64,000 nucleotides of DNA. Origin: Sorghum bicolor. Lineage: Eukaryota > Streptophyta > Magnoliopsida > Poales > Poaceae. Below the pieces are notes generated by a model that made no database searches, had not been told where the DNA came from, and saw nothing but the letters and a program-made list of their open reading frames with translations. The stretch is from NCBI RefSeq assembly GCF_000003195.3, contig NC_012871.2, positions 65,091,802 to 65,155,801 of the forward strand, read 5' to 3'. This document shows, in pieces, positions 10,649-20,630 of the stretch (positions are counted from its first letter, which is position 1; each line of letters starts with the position of its first letter). The translations under genes and the position numbers were made by a program.

Positions 10649-11345
10649 GCGCTCCCTCCGTTGTCACAGGTAACCCTGGGTCGCTTTGCCAAATGCCAAT
10701 ATCCTGCCGGCGGCTGGCGCCGTGGGCTCACCGCTCAGGTAGATATGATGTTGGTTATCTTAGCTGCATCGCAGCCTGCAATCTTGCATTCTGGATTTCT
10801 GGGTCACTTGCCGTGCAAGTCGTGCTGGATGACTTTTTTTAATTCGCTTGTTGTCTCTGTCTGAAGTCTGAACTCTAGAACAGATAAGTTTATTTGTCTC
10901 TGAATTTTGAACTTTTAAGCAGTGTGTTTGTTTTGTGAACCGTGATTTATACATGTGCGCGTGACTCCTCTTATTGAAGCACGCGTCAACGGACGTGTTC
11001 TCAGAAAAAAAATACTTGCGCGCGTGCACTTATGATGAGTTACTGAAAGTTGCTACATCATGTATTCATGTGGATTTCTTTGATCATAGATGCATGATCA
11101 GGAAGTGCTTCAAGGCCAACCTGAAAACTTTGACATTCTGCCCCATATGTCTTCAGCTGGGGTAGCTTGCTGTGATTTTTGAGGTTGAGGAATGCAGTGG
11201 CATAGCAAAGGCTTGTGCAGGTTATTACCTGCCTGTTAGCCAAAGCCAAGCAGCTTTTTTTTTTCTCTTGATGCTACATGTACAGTACAGTGTACAGTAT
11301 AGAATAGCCACCGAATGAGAATGTATCTATGGCATCTGTTGACAC

Positions 11346-12821
11346 ATTCTGTTGACCTGTTCTTGTCAAGTGCAGAGTTGGCTACCATTGCACTGAAATG
11401 AGATTCAGGAGCTAACACGCACATGTCTATAATCTCTCGACCTACAGCCAGCATCTGAATACTTATCGCAGGCTGTCTCAAGCAACATCTCTGCGTCTAT
11501 TTGAACACCCAGTGTCCTCACACAGTTATATCTTTTCAGCATCGTATTGCCTTTCACATGGAGGAGGTAATGCTTGATTACAGGCCATCTCAAAGGACAT
11601 CTACACATCCTTCCGTAAAATATGCTCACCCAGTCCCTTTTCAAGTTTCCTTCCCTGGAAGGCTGGAACAATCTGCTCACTAACTGTACCGTGAGTTCAA
11701 CTCAAATTACTACACAGTCCACAGCTTCTTTCTTTCCCTCTTGTTTAACCGTTTGTAAAAACTTCACTTCTTTAGTTCTTTCAATAAATTCCTGTAGGGG
11801 CTTTATCGGCCCCACAGTTTGTTGCTTGACCTCACCGGGCGGTTTTCCCACCCTGCTGCCGTGTTGGACTATCGACATTTTTTTAAAAAAAATACCGACA
11901 GAAAGCATGCGAGTTTTGCAGTTTTTTCTACCATAGATCAAACTAGATTTACAAAAATAAAGTACCGATGGTTGCCTGGTTGGCCACACACGCTCGCCTT
12001 CTGAGGTCCATCTCGTTGATTAGGCCACACACACACCTGAACTAGTGTTAGCTCCCGTTCTCGGGTTTTTTTCTGTAATACGCAAGAGGGTTGTGTATCT
12101 TTTCATTAAGCCGTTCTCTTGTTTTAATTTGTTCCTTCCAAACATTCCAGCTCGATCGCCTGCAGCATGCATGAGTTAATCTTATTTTTTGTTGTTGAGG
12201 ACTTTGTCCCTGCTGCAGCGATGACGCCCATGCACCACTAGTCCAACGTCACGTTAGCTGCAACTTGTATGGCACAACTCGTCCAGGAGCTCATGAGCGC
12301 CATAACTCTTTGGCGAAAGGGGGGGATTCCAAATAGAGGTGTCATGTTGTTTCAGGAGCTTGATCACACAAGAGACAAGACGCATAAGCAGGGGTCGAAA
12401 GGCCAATTATTCCTCATAGATAGCTTATTGGCTGTTAGTATCTTTGCTTGAACCAAGAGCTATAGGTGAAGAATCTGTGCTTTCCCTCAGCATATATACG
12501 CCATTCAAATCGATTTTACAATGAAAGGGCAGTAGGAGCCTTTCAACTGAATTAGATAGACTGATTTATAGCAGTGTACTCCCGTATTGCCCACCTTCAG
12601 GTTTTTGTATCTTCTAGAATCTAGATCAGAGAGCTGGACGCCCAGAACTGCTGAACAAGGCCCCAAAGTTGAACAAATTAGGCCATTTTTTGTTCTCTCC
12701 ATTCTCCATTCTCCAAAGTCCTCTTTGTCCAGTTATGATTATTCAGCCCCTCCCTAACGTCTTATTCTTGGGTCATGCCAATGCATATAGGCTTGGAGCA
12801 AGGTGCATTGGAGCTTTTCCA
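11346..12821. other. Intergenic, no supported gene
   Basis: AT-rich with scattered short ORFs. A minus-strand open stretch at 11405-11680 has no recognisable domain. Nothing else stands out. Confidence 0.35.
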
Positions 12822-13027
12822 GGCCAGTCTCAATGCATAGTTTCATGACACAGTTACCAAGACTATAAACTAGGTAACCGAGCCACAAGAGTTTTATGGG
12901 GATGAAACTCCTCTCTCATCTGATGAAACTCCTTCATTTAATGACCCTGCCAAGTCAGCAATTTTGTTTATATGGCACCCTATTTAATGTGCATGACACT
13001 CCCATGAAACATGCATTGAGACTGGCC
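12822..13027. mobile_element. MITE with GGCCAGTCTCAATGCAT terminal repeats
   Basis: The left end GGCCAGTCTCAATGCATAG and the right end CATGCATTGAGACTGGCC are inverted copies (17 bp). The interior is 206 bp and AT-rich with no coding capacity. This matches a common grass MITE. No clear target duplication. Confidence 0.7.
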
Positions 13028-13441
13028 TTAGCCACTAGGAATGCTAAAATTTCACTCTAGCTCCTCAGCCTAGATTGACAATGCTTGCCCTCCATCTATA
13101 TAACTATCGGGGCGTGGCGGCACAACCTTGCACAGTCTTGTGAAATCTACAAAGAATTGGATTCCGTCTTTTTTTTTTGGGATAAATTTGATTTAAGTTT
13201 GTGTGTGTGTTGAACTATCATGCTAGCCGAGCTGACCCGAGCACACTGAGTTCACCGGGCTAACAGGCCAGCCCAATACGGCCCAAGGTTTAAAGGGTTG
13301 TGCCGTGGGGGCAACTTGTGGACGGACATGACACGGAGTTGTTGTCATTCCAGCTCGTTGCCTAGCAAGGTTGTGCCGGCCGGGCTATAGGTGGCCCATT
13401 TGGCCATCTAATACCACCGTCGTCTGAAGCCTGTTCAGGGC

Positions 13442-14342
13442 TCATATTATCAAAAAGATATAAGTTTTGAACGTTACAGCCAGGACGAAACAACATGCTG
13501 GAAATTGTTTCAGGTGGATGAGAAGCTGCGTACGGTGACCCTCTCGCCGGGTATCACCGATAAGTTCACTTGGAAATGGACCTCCGATGGACAGTATTCC
13601 AGTTCTTCCGCATACCGTGCCTTCTTTGCGGGCTCCACCACACTTCTTGGAGCCAAGGAGCTGTGGCAGACCAAGGCGCCGCCCAAGGTCAAGTTTTTCT
13701 TCTGGCTGGCTCTTCATGGACGACTCTGGACGGCAGCTAGACGGGCACGTCATGGACTCCAGCAGACGGCGTCTTGTTCTCTGTGTGGACAGCAGGACGA
13801 GACTTCCGACCACCTACTCCTCGCTTGTGTCTACAGTAGGGAGGTTTGGTTCCGTCTGCTGAGCTTTACAAACCTTCAGCAGCATGCCCCGGGCTTGGAC
13901 GACACTCTCACGGACTGGTGGCTGGGGACAAGGAACGTCATTCATGCCGACGTGCGCAAGCCATTCGACTCCATCGTCCTTCTGGTCACCTGGGAGATTT
14001 GGAAGGAGCGCAACAGGCGGACGTTCGACGACGCCTCACGCTCCCGCTCTTTGCTTCTTAAGCGCATCCAGGAAGAGATGGAGTCGTGGGTGGCTGCAGG
14101 CTACCGGCTCCTATCGCCGTTCGTTCACCTCGTCTCCTAGAGTGTCCCCCTCTCCCTCTCTCTTTTAGCGGATTAGTTCTATCCTAAGTATACCGGTCAA
14201 GCTCTACCGTTAACGCCGGTGCTCTGTGTTAGTGTGTTTGGCCATTAGCCTATGGCATCTCGCCATGGATCTTGACGTGCTTGTACTCAGACTCATTTTT
14301 CCCTTAAAGCAACACGTGCTAAGGCACGTTTTCGAAAAAAAA
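13442..14342 (+). mobile_element. LINE (L1-type) 3' fragment ending in poly(A)
   Basis: This is the 3' end of a plant non-LTR retrotransposon. It has an RT zinc-binding ORF, about 190 bp of 3' UTR and a terminal A run (about 14333-14342). The 5' part (endonuclease, reverse transcriptase) is missing, as expected from 5' truncation on insertion. Target duplications are not certain; ACATGCT occurs on both sides (13494-13500 and 14353-14359), which is weak. Confidence 0.7.
13469..14140 (+). pseudogene. LINE ORF2 C-terminus, reverse-transcriptase zinc-binding domain (zf-RVT)
   Basis: An open frame with no ATG start, ending at TAG 14140. It shows the order typical of plant LINE ORF2 C-termini: a W-x-W-x-x-(D/N)G-x-YS-x-x-SAY segment (WKWTSDGQYSSSSAYRAFF), then KAPPKVKFFFWLALHGRLWTA. 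The Zn-binding block follows (C-S-L-C-G-Q-x-D-E-T-S-D-H-L-L-L-A-C), and then W-E-I-W-K-E-R-N-R-R-T-F. The region is intact for about 220 codons but lacks all upstream catalytic domains, so it is a dead fragment. Confidence 0.85.
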
Positions 14343-14456
14343 ACCCACAAGACATGCTTTGCACCATTATAGCAAAGGATATTGACTGATTGCTTTATGA
14401 GAAGGGAACATATCTAGTGGAAACTACAACCTTCGTGAAAACTCGTGCAAACCACG

Positions 14457-14730
14457 TCAAAAAAGTTATCTAAATTCACAAAAAAATCACACATGTAGAT
14501 GATATGATTATACACAATATTTTAAAATATTTTGTCCAAATTCGAATTCGTTTTTGAGATATAAAAATAACAAATTTTAAGCCAGAAAGTTGCCCCTAGG
14601 ATCTGTTAGAAATTTGTTATTTTTATATCACGAATTTGAGTTTGGACAAGATATTTTACAAGATTGTGTATCATCATATCATCTACATGTGTGAATTTTT
14701 TTATAAATTTAGACGACTTTTTTGTTATGG
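14457..14730. repeat. Fold-back (inverted repeat) element
   Basis: The left arm at about 14460-14580 (CACATGTAGATGATATGATT..., AAAAATAACAAATTT) is the inverted copy of the right arm at about 14606-14724 (AAATTTGTTATTTTTAT..., ATCATATCATCTACATGTG). The loop is about 25 bp. There is no coding sequence. An RNA through it would form a hairpin about 115 bp long with mismatches. Confidence 0.75.
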
Positions 14731-14798
14731 TGGGAAAAGGTATTGATTCCTCTCGGAGAAAAAAAAACAGCAGCAAAATGGTACACTAGTACAGTAAT

Positions 14799-14980
14799 CA
14801 CTACCAAAATGGTGGAGTTCTCCTAGCGTTTTTAGTTAGTAATAAAACACTATCACTAGTCAAAACACTAGGAAATCCTTACTAGGAGACATTTACTGGG
14901 GAAAGTTTATACTAAATTTTGAGTACTAAAACACTAGGAGAACCTCACATCACTAGGAGAAATTGAAAAATCTTGTTGTG
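14799..14980. mobile_element. Miniature CACTA-type element
   Basis: Starts CACTACCAAAATGG and ends TCTTGTTGTG, a degenerate inverted copy of a CACTA terminus. It is bordered by a perfect 3-bp duplication AAT (14796-14798 and 14981-14983). The interior has repeated CACTAGGA-type motifs on both strands, like CACTA subterminal repeats. Non-coding, 182 bp. Confidence 0.55.
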
Positions 14981-15087
14981 AATGCGTAATGTTCGTAGCA
15001 TGCATATGCACTTCCAATAATAACTTTTTTTTTCATTTTAACAAAATGCACTTACAAGATATATGCTCACGACGCGCTCACATCATG

Positions 15088-15462
15088 CTAATAAAGAACT
15101 ACAGGTCCCTGCACGTGCACACCACTTGCGCATCCAAGCACGCGCACGCTGCTGAACCTCAGAGACCTGCTGGACAACCCGCGCCCGTCGCCGGCGTCGT
15201 CATCGCGCAAGAGATGGAGCTCGTCGGCCAGCGAACTCGGGACAACGAAGCGGCAGCTCTGGCTCTGATGAGGACGCTGGGCGCCGCCGCCGGCGTACCG
15301 CTGCTCGGCCGGCGGCGGCCGCTCCCGCGTTCGATGATGATGATGAGGAGGAGGAGGAGAGCCGCCGGGGGAGGACACGAGGTCGTAGTGCATCGTCCTT
15401 CTCGTTGCCCTGCGCTTCTTGATCGCGCCAAAGACGAAAGGGATGAGCCCCTCCATCCTCAT
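15088..15462 (-). CDS. Small MEGLIP-type plant protein, copy 2 (unknown function)
   Basis: A single-exon ORF of 124 aa starting at ATG 15462 (M-R-MEGLIPFV). It is a paralog of 4180-4548. The shared blocks are MEGLIPFVFGAIKKRRA at the N-terminus, HQSQSCRF near the middle and SLRFSSVRVLGCASG near the C-terminus. The segment between the first two has PPPPHHHH and R-rich low complexity. Copy 2 runs about 13 residues past the CASG motif. Same orientation as copy 1; the CTD-like tandem unit and several transposons separate them. The function of this small family is unknown to me. Confidence 0.75.
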   Translation of the reverse strand: MRMEGLIPFVFGAIKKRRATRRTMHYDLVSSPGGSPPPPHHHHRTRERPPPAEQRYAGGGAQRPHQSQSCRFVVPSSLADELHLLRDDDAGDGRGLSSRSLRFSSVRVLGCASGVHVQGPVVLY

Positions 15463-15612
15463 TTCTCAGCGACGAGCCGAGCAGCTAGTGGATCGAGCTT
15501 GGAGGTGTAGAGAGGTTTTCTTTGCTGAATGAATCAACGAAGCACTGAAGCACACTGCAGTCGTCGATCGCTTCTAATTCATAGGTCTGATGAGGAAATA
15601 TGGTGGGTTTCT

Positions 15613-15620
15613 CTTATATA
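15613..15620 (-). promoter_or_regulatory. TATA box of MEGLIP copy 2
   Basis: The minus strand reads CCTATATAAGAG, with TATATAAG about 155 bp upstream of the ATG at 15462. Confidence 0.6.
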
Positions 15621-17036
15621 GGACACGCAGGCAGAACCAGAAAGGGGGTATGGTAGTTTGATTTCCAGTTAGACACACTGACGGACTGACCGGAGCATGC
15701 ATGCTTAATTGGCCCTTGGCCGTCGTCTGGCGGCTTTGGATATTTTGCATCAGTATATGCGCTAACTGCCATGGAGATAGATAGACATATGCATGTACCT
15801 GCAGCGTTCGTACCTCCATAATAACGGCATTCAATCAATAAACAAAATATATGTACACCTGCTTCACACATGCACTTTTGTATTGATCGGTATTTGGCTT
15901 TTCAGCACCTTCTACGATTCTGCATGCCATTATATATGTGTACTTTTCTTGTTTCAACAAATTAAATGATGCGTAGTTAGCCGCCGGCTACTAGCTAGGG
16001 GTTAGTACATGTCGCTAGCTAGCACAGGTCTCCTCTGAACCATACATTATCATTTATCAGCACAGAGCTTACAGGTACCTACGCTCTTCCAAAAAAAAAA
16101 AGACAGAATCTAATACGGGGACAAATCTATAATATGGCATTTTCCACCGCAGCCTCTGAATAAGAATGCTTATAACCACAGTATGATATTTTTTTTTTCA
16201 TTAATGTAAATGCCGTCGATCACTCCAGGAGACCAAGTTCCTGCTGCTGTTTCTCTTCTTCTTCTTTTTACTGAACATCTTCGTTATTCTTTAACAATAA
16301 TACATGTAACATGTACGGATATTATTAGTTCAGCTCAATTGTACAACACGTTTTCCTTTTGAGAAAAAGATTAGGATCAATTTAACTGTTGCTTGTATCT
16401 CTATAACTCTGACCAATTTTTTCTTTTAAGAAATCCACCAACACGTACAATGTCGAATTATGAAGCATGTTTGAAGCCAAAAATAGTGGCTTCTCCTGTC
16501 TTCACCTTATCCTATACAATGTATTGTGTGAGCGCATATTTTAAGAAACTTTATATGCGGAGCTGTTTTGTCAAACAATTTACCAAAATGACTCCAGCTC
16601 CATTAGAGGTGTTAATGGAGCTAAAGCCCCCCAAAAATGGTTTCACTAGTGAAGTGGAGCCGTCCCAAACAGGACCTTATTTGAACTTGTAATTGTTAAA
16701 AAAAATCAAAAAAGATGTTATTATATTGTCCTAGAAACTTAGTTAAAATTAGAAATAATTTAGAACAAAGCCATAACGAACTAGAATAATTTAAAACAGA
16801 GGAATAGATTTTTTTTAGATGATTGTACTTCCACTGTCATAGATGTAAGGGTTAATTAGATCTATGGCAATATAAATGTAATAATCGACATCACATCATA
16901 TACTAGCACCATGCTAATACAAATGTATGGCATTTTACGACCGGAAAGAATCACAGAAGGCCTGTTTCCTTGCTAATCATTTTGGTCCGATGTCTATTGA
17001 GCCCAAGTTTCGCAAGAACCCTTCTGATATCATATA
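15621..17036. other. Intergenic, no supported gene
   Basis: AT-rich, with transposon-like scraps only. Around 16600-16680, GGAGCTAAAGCC...GGAGCCGTCCCAAACAGG resembles the end of a grass MITE. Confidence 0.35.
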
Positions 17037-17271
17037 CTCCCTCCGTCTAAAAAAAGTGTTGTTTTAGATTTTCGTGCCACAAATTTAACTTGATTTGTAG
17101 AAAATACGTATAATATTTATGTCTTTAAATAAATTTGTTAAAAAACTAGAGTTAAAGATCTTTTCAATGAATATTAATTATGTACTATAAATATTAATAT
17201 TTTTTACTATATATTTAGTTAAAGTTATTTCTTGAGAAGCACAAATGATATTTATTTTAAGACGGAGGAAG
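17037..17271. mobile_element. Stowaway-type MITE (Tc1/mariner)
   Basis: The termini CTCCCTCCGTCT and AGACGGAGGAAG are inverted copies and lie between TA dinucleotides (17035-17036, 17272-17273). At 235 bp and AT-rich with no ORF, this is the standard grass Stowaway signature. Confidence 0.85.
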
Positions 17272-17705
17272 TATGTTGCCCTATCATGGAGAAGTGATGT
17301 ATACTACTCAAGGAGGACGATCGTCAGCAGTTCATGCAATTGAAGGATGAGGTCCCTAGGCTGGTCGCTCGATGAAGAACTTTAAGCCAAGCTCTCATGT
17401 CCACACACATTTGTGGAATTTAGTGGATGTTTTAGACTTTTCTTGTTTCGTTAATGCTGCTTTGTAAACTGGTATCTCATGCTTTGGACTCGCTGAAATT
17501 TGATTGCTACTTATTTGTTATGAGAGAAAAAAATATTATTTTTTCACTAAAAAATAGTGCTAATAAATTCAAGCGCATAGGACGAAAAGCTGTGATTAAT
17601 CCTTTTTAAAAAAAAATAAAACATTTTGGTCCGACCATCGTCAACTGAATAAAAACGGAGGGAGGTAAAGCTATGTTATCTGAAATGGAAACCGTTGTTG
17701 CAGGA

Positions 17706-18801
17706 TAAGTGCATTTTGAAAGTAGGACTTTTCCTCCAATTTTCATGAAAATCCGCTTTTTCTCCCTCAACTTCAAAACTGGTCAAATCACCTTCTTCAA
17801 CTTTTTAAATCGTGCATTTTACCTTCCTAGAGTGGTTTCGAAGGCGGTTTTGCTACAATAAATAGTGGTTTTGCTACAATAATAATATTTTCATCTTTTT
17901 CTTTTTTTTAATTATTTCGGCTGAATCTTTAAAAAATCATAGTAAATCACAGAAAAATTAGAAAATAGAAAATCTAATTTTTTGACTCCACATAAGTAGA
18001 TCTACATAGTAAACATATAATATGATATGCTTTAGTATAAAGTTTTTGCTATAAAGGTTGTGTCCCTTTCTTTTATTTATTTATTTATTTATTTAGCTGA
18101 TTCTTTGAAAAATTATAATAAATCGTAGAAAAATCATAAAATAGAAAATATAATTTTTTACACTCCACATGAGTATATATATACATAATAAACATATAAT
18201 ATATGTATGTTTTAGTCCGACAAAATAATTATAGAAGTTGTAGCTATGAATTATTTCAATTAATTACATAAAAACATAGATCTAAAGCTACAACAAAAGA
18301 ATTATACTAAAGCATACCATATTATATATTTACAATGTAGATATGCTCATGTAGAGTCTAACAAAATTATATTTTATATTTTATATTTTTTCTGCAATTT
18401 ACTATGATTTTTCAAATATTTAGCTGAAATAAATAAAAAAGAAAAATACAAAACCTTTATAGCAAAACTTTGTACTAAAACATACCATATTATATATTCA
18501 TTATGTAGATCTGAGTCCAACAAAATTGGATTTTCTATTTTATGTTTTTTCCATGATTTACTATGATTTTTCAAATATTTAGCTAAAATAATTTAAAAAG
18601 AAAAAGACAAAACCAATGTTACTGTTGCGAAACCACTATTCACTATAGCAAAACTGTCTTCGAAACCGCTTCAGGAAGGTAAAATGCACGGTTTGAAAAG
18701 TTGTGGGATGTAGTTTGTCTGGTTTGGAGTTGAGAGAGAAAAGCAGACTTTCGTGAAAGTTGAGGGAGGAAAGTAGACTTTTTCCTTGAAAATACTGTAC
18801 T
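17706..18801. repeat. Large fold-back element, about 1.1 kb
   Basis: The outer arms at about 17706-17890 and 18600-18801 are inverted copies. Compare AAGTGCATTTTGAAAGTAGG with its counterpart near 18775-18800, and GAAGGCGGTTTTGCTA with TAGCAAAACTGTCTTC. Inside are several diverged direct and inverted copies of a block of about 150 bp containing AACATATAATAT and a GCTTTAGTATAAAG-like core (about 17930-18060, 18110-18240, 18290-18400, 18420-18560). No coding capacity; the family is not recognised by name. Confidence 0.7.
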
Positions 18802-19063
18802 TTAATACACGAAGGCCGAACCCAGTCTAGGAGGCCGAACATCCCGAAGAAGCGTTACTGTTAACAGGCTTACAGGCATGCATTGGAAGAGCCCAATCAG
18901 AACGGATTCTGGCCCGGCCCGTCAAGCCGGCCGCCGTTAGGAGCGGAGGAGACGGCCGGCGTCTGGCCGCTCGCTTCGTTTCCGCCTTTCCCCTCCCGCA
19001 AGTCGCCGCCGGCTCGCTGTCGTGGGGGGTTCTGGGGAAAACGCGACGAGAGGGGCAGAAGTG

Positions 19064-20597
19064 ATGGCGAAGTCGTGCAAGGGGTTGGCCATGGAGCTCG
19101 TCAAGTGTCTCAGCGAGACCGACTGCGTTAAGGTTGGTCGGCTCCGTTCTCCTTCCTTCTCCCCAATCCACCCACGCCGCAGGTTGACGCTGCTTGTTTC
19201 GATCCGAGTAGGCGCAAGCGTACTTAGCTGCGGCGGACATCACCCGCAAGCTAGTGCCGGGCGATTGGATCCAGAACGGGTGATACTGGTTCAGCGTTGG
19301 AGTTCTCGTGGCCCGGGCTATTTCCAGTCTCCTGATGCGCTTGTGTGCAGGTGCAGAAAAGGCCGTACAAGGAGTGCGCCGGGGAGAAAGTGCCCAACAT
19401 TACCAGCGAGTGCGTTGGCCTGCGGGAGACCTACTTCAACTGCAAGAGGGGCCAGGTGTGTCCTGATCCTTGCAAATTACTTGTACTAGTTATTGCTAGC
19501 TTTCTGTTGATAGGCCATACTGCGATTTGGAGTGCCGGATGATAATGTCGTGGACCTGAATGTATTACTGGTTATCTGGTTCATTGGAGAGTGGAGACGT
19601 TGATTCTCCATTTGTTTGGGGTTCTCCCACATTTGAAGCAGTGCCTAGCGACTATTGATTGTTGATTCTTTAATTGGCCGTGGCATTAGGTTTTATGGAG
19701 GTGCTAATAATCAACATTTAGAGCTGAATAATTAGCAGTTAGACATTCTTTGGGCATGGCGTAAATACCCATACCTCAGCCTAAATAAGATGGTGTTCAT
19801 GCTCATGCTACTATGTTCATCAGAGTCCATTAGTTTGTGGAATGTTCAAGGACACTATTTCTGATCTCAGTCCCGGGCCTGTTTGGATGGAACCCTGGAT
19901 GAGTTGTCTGGGCAATTCAGCTGCCTGTGACTTGCCTGTAAACGATAGCAAGATTGCCTGACCAGGCAAGTGTGTTTTTCATGTCCTTGTTTGGTTGCAG
20001 TCCTGGAGCTATGCCTGAGTGGATGAAAAGGACAGGACAGCGTTTGGTTGTCGAGCTGCCTGTGTTTATACCTTTTGAAGGTGTGGTGCAAAAACATATC
20101 CAAAAAATATCATAGTAGCAACGAAATATTGCAAATATTTTAAATCCAGTAAGTATGAGATGCAAAACGAAGCATACCATCTTCATTAATTAAACATGGA
20201 GACAAGCCAATGATACAGTGGTTGTTGTAACAAATAAAAAAATAAAGAAATTGTTTGCAGTCTATAGAAGGCTACAGAGAAAAAGCAAAACAGAAACCTC
20301 GATCCAAAAATCTGAAGATGCGGCCACCAGGATGGTGATCCATATATAGAAGAAAATGAAATCCAAAGGCCAGGACCTCAAATCGTGTAAACAAAGAAGA
20401 GAAATCATGTGTAAAATCAGTAGAAAAAAAAATCTTCCAACAAATCAATTGAAAAGGAAAAGAAACAATTGTTGCCTGTAACTTTCAGCTAAGAGGAGCC
20501 AGCCGGCCATCAGATGCACATAAAAGCGTCGTCTTCTGCGCCCTCGTCAATTTGGCCGTGATTTTTTTTTACCTTTCTCCATGGATGAGCGCAAACG

Positions 20598-20630
<33 letters not shown>

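Larger units (their letters stand above)
7801..11345 (+). repeat. Tandem duplication unit B (CTD-like gene copy B)
   Basis: This is the second copy of the unit described at 5272. Its head (7801-7885) is separated from the rest (9640-11345) by about 1.75 kb of unrelated DNA. Short similar stretches on both sides of that insert (CAAAAAACAAGG near 7876-7887 and AAAAAAACAAGG near 9635-9646) look like a target-site duplication. Confidence 0.7.

Noticed and set aside
11405..11680. Minus-strand open stretch
   Set aside because: Looked exon-like (LGVQIDAEMLLETACDKYSD), but no family, splice partners or duplicate could be found.
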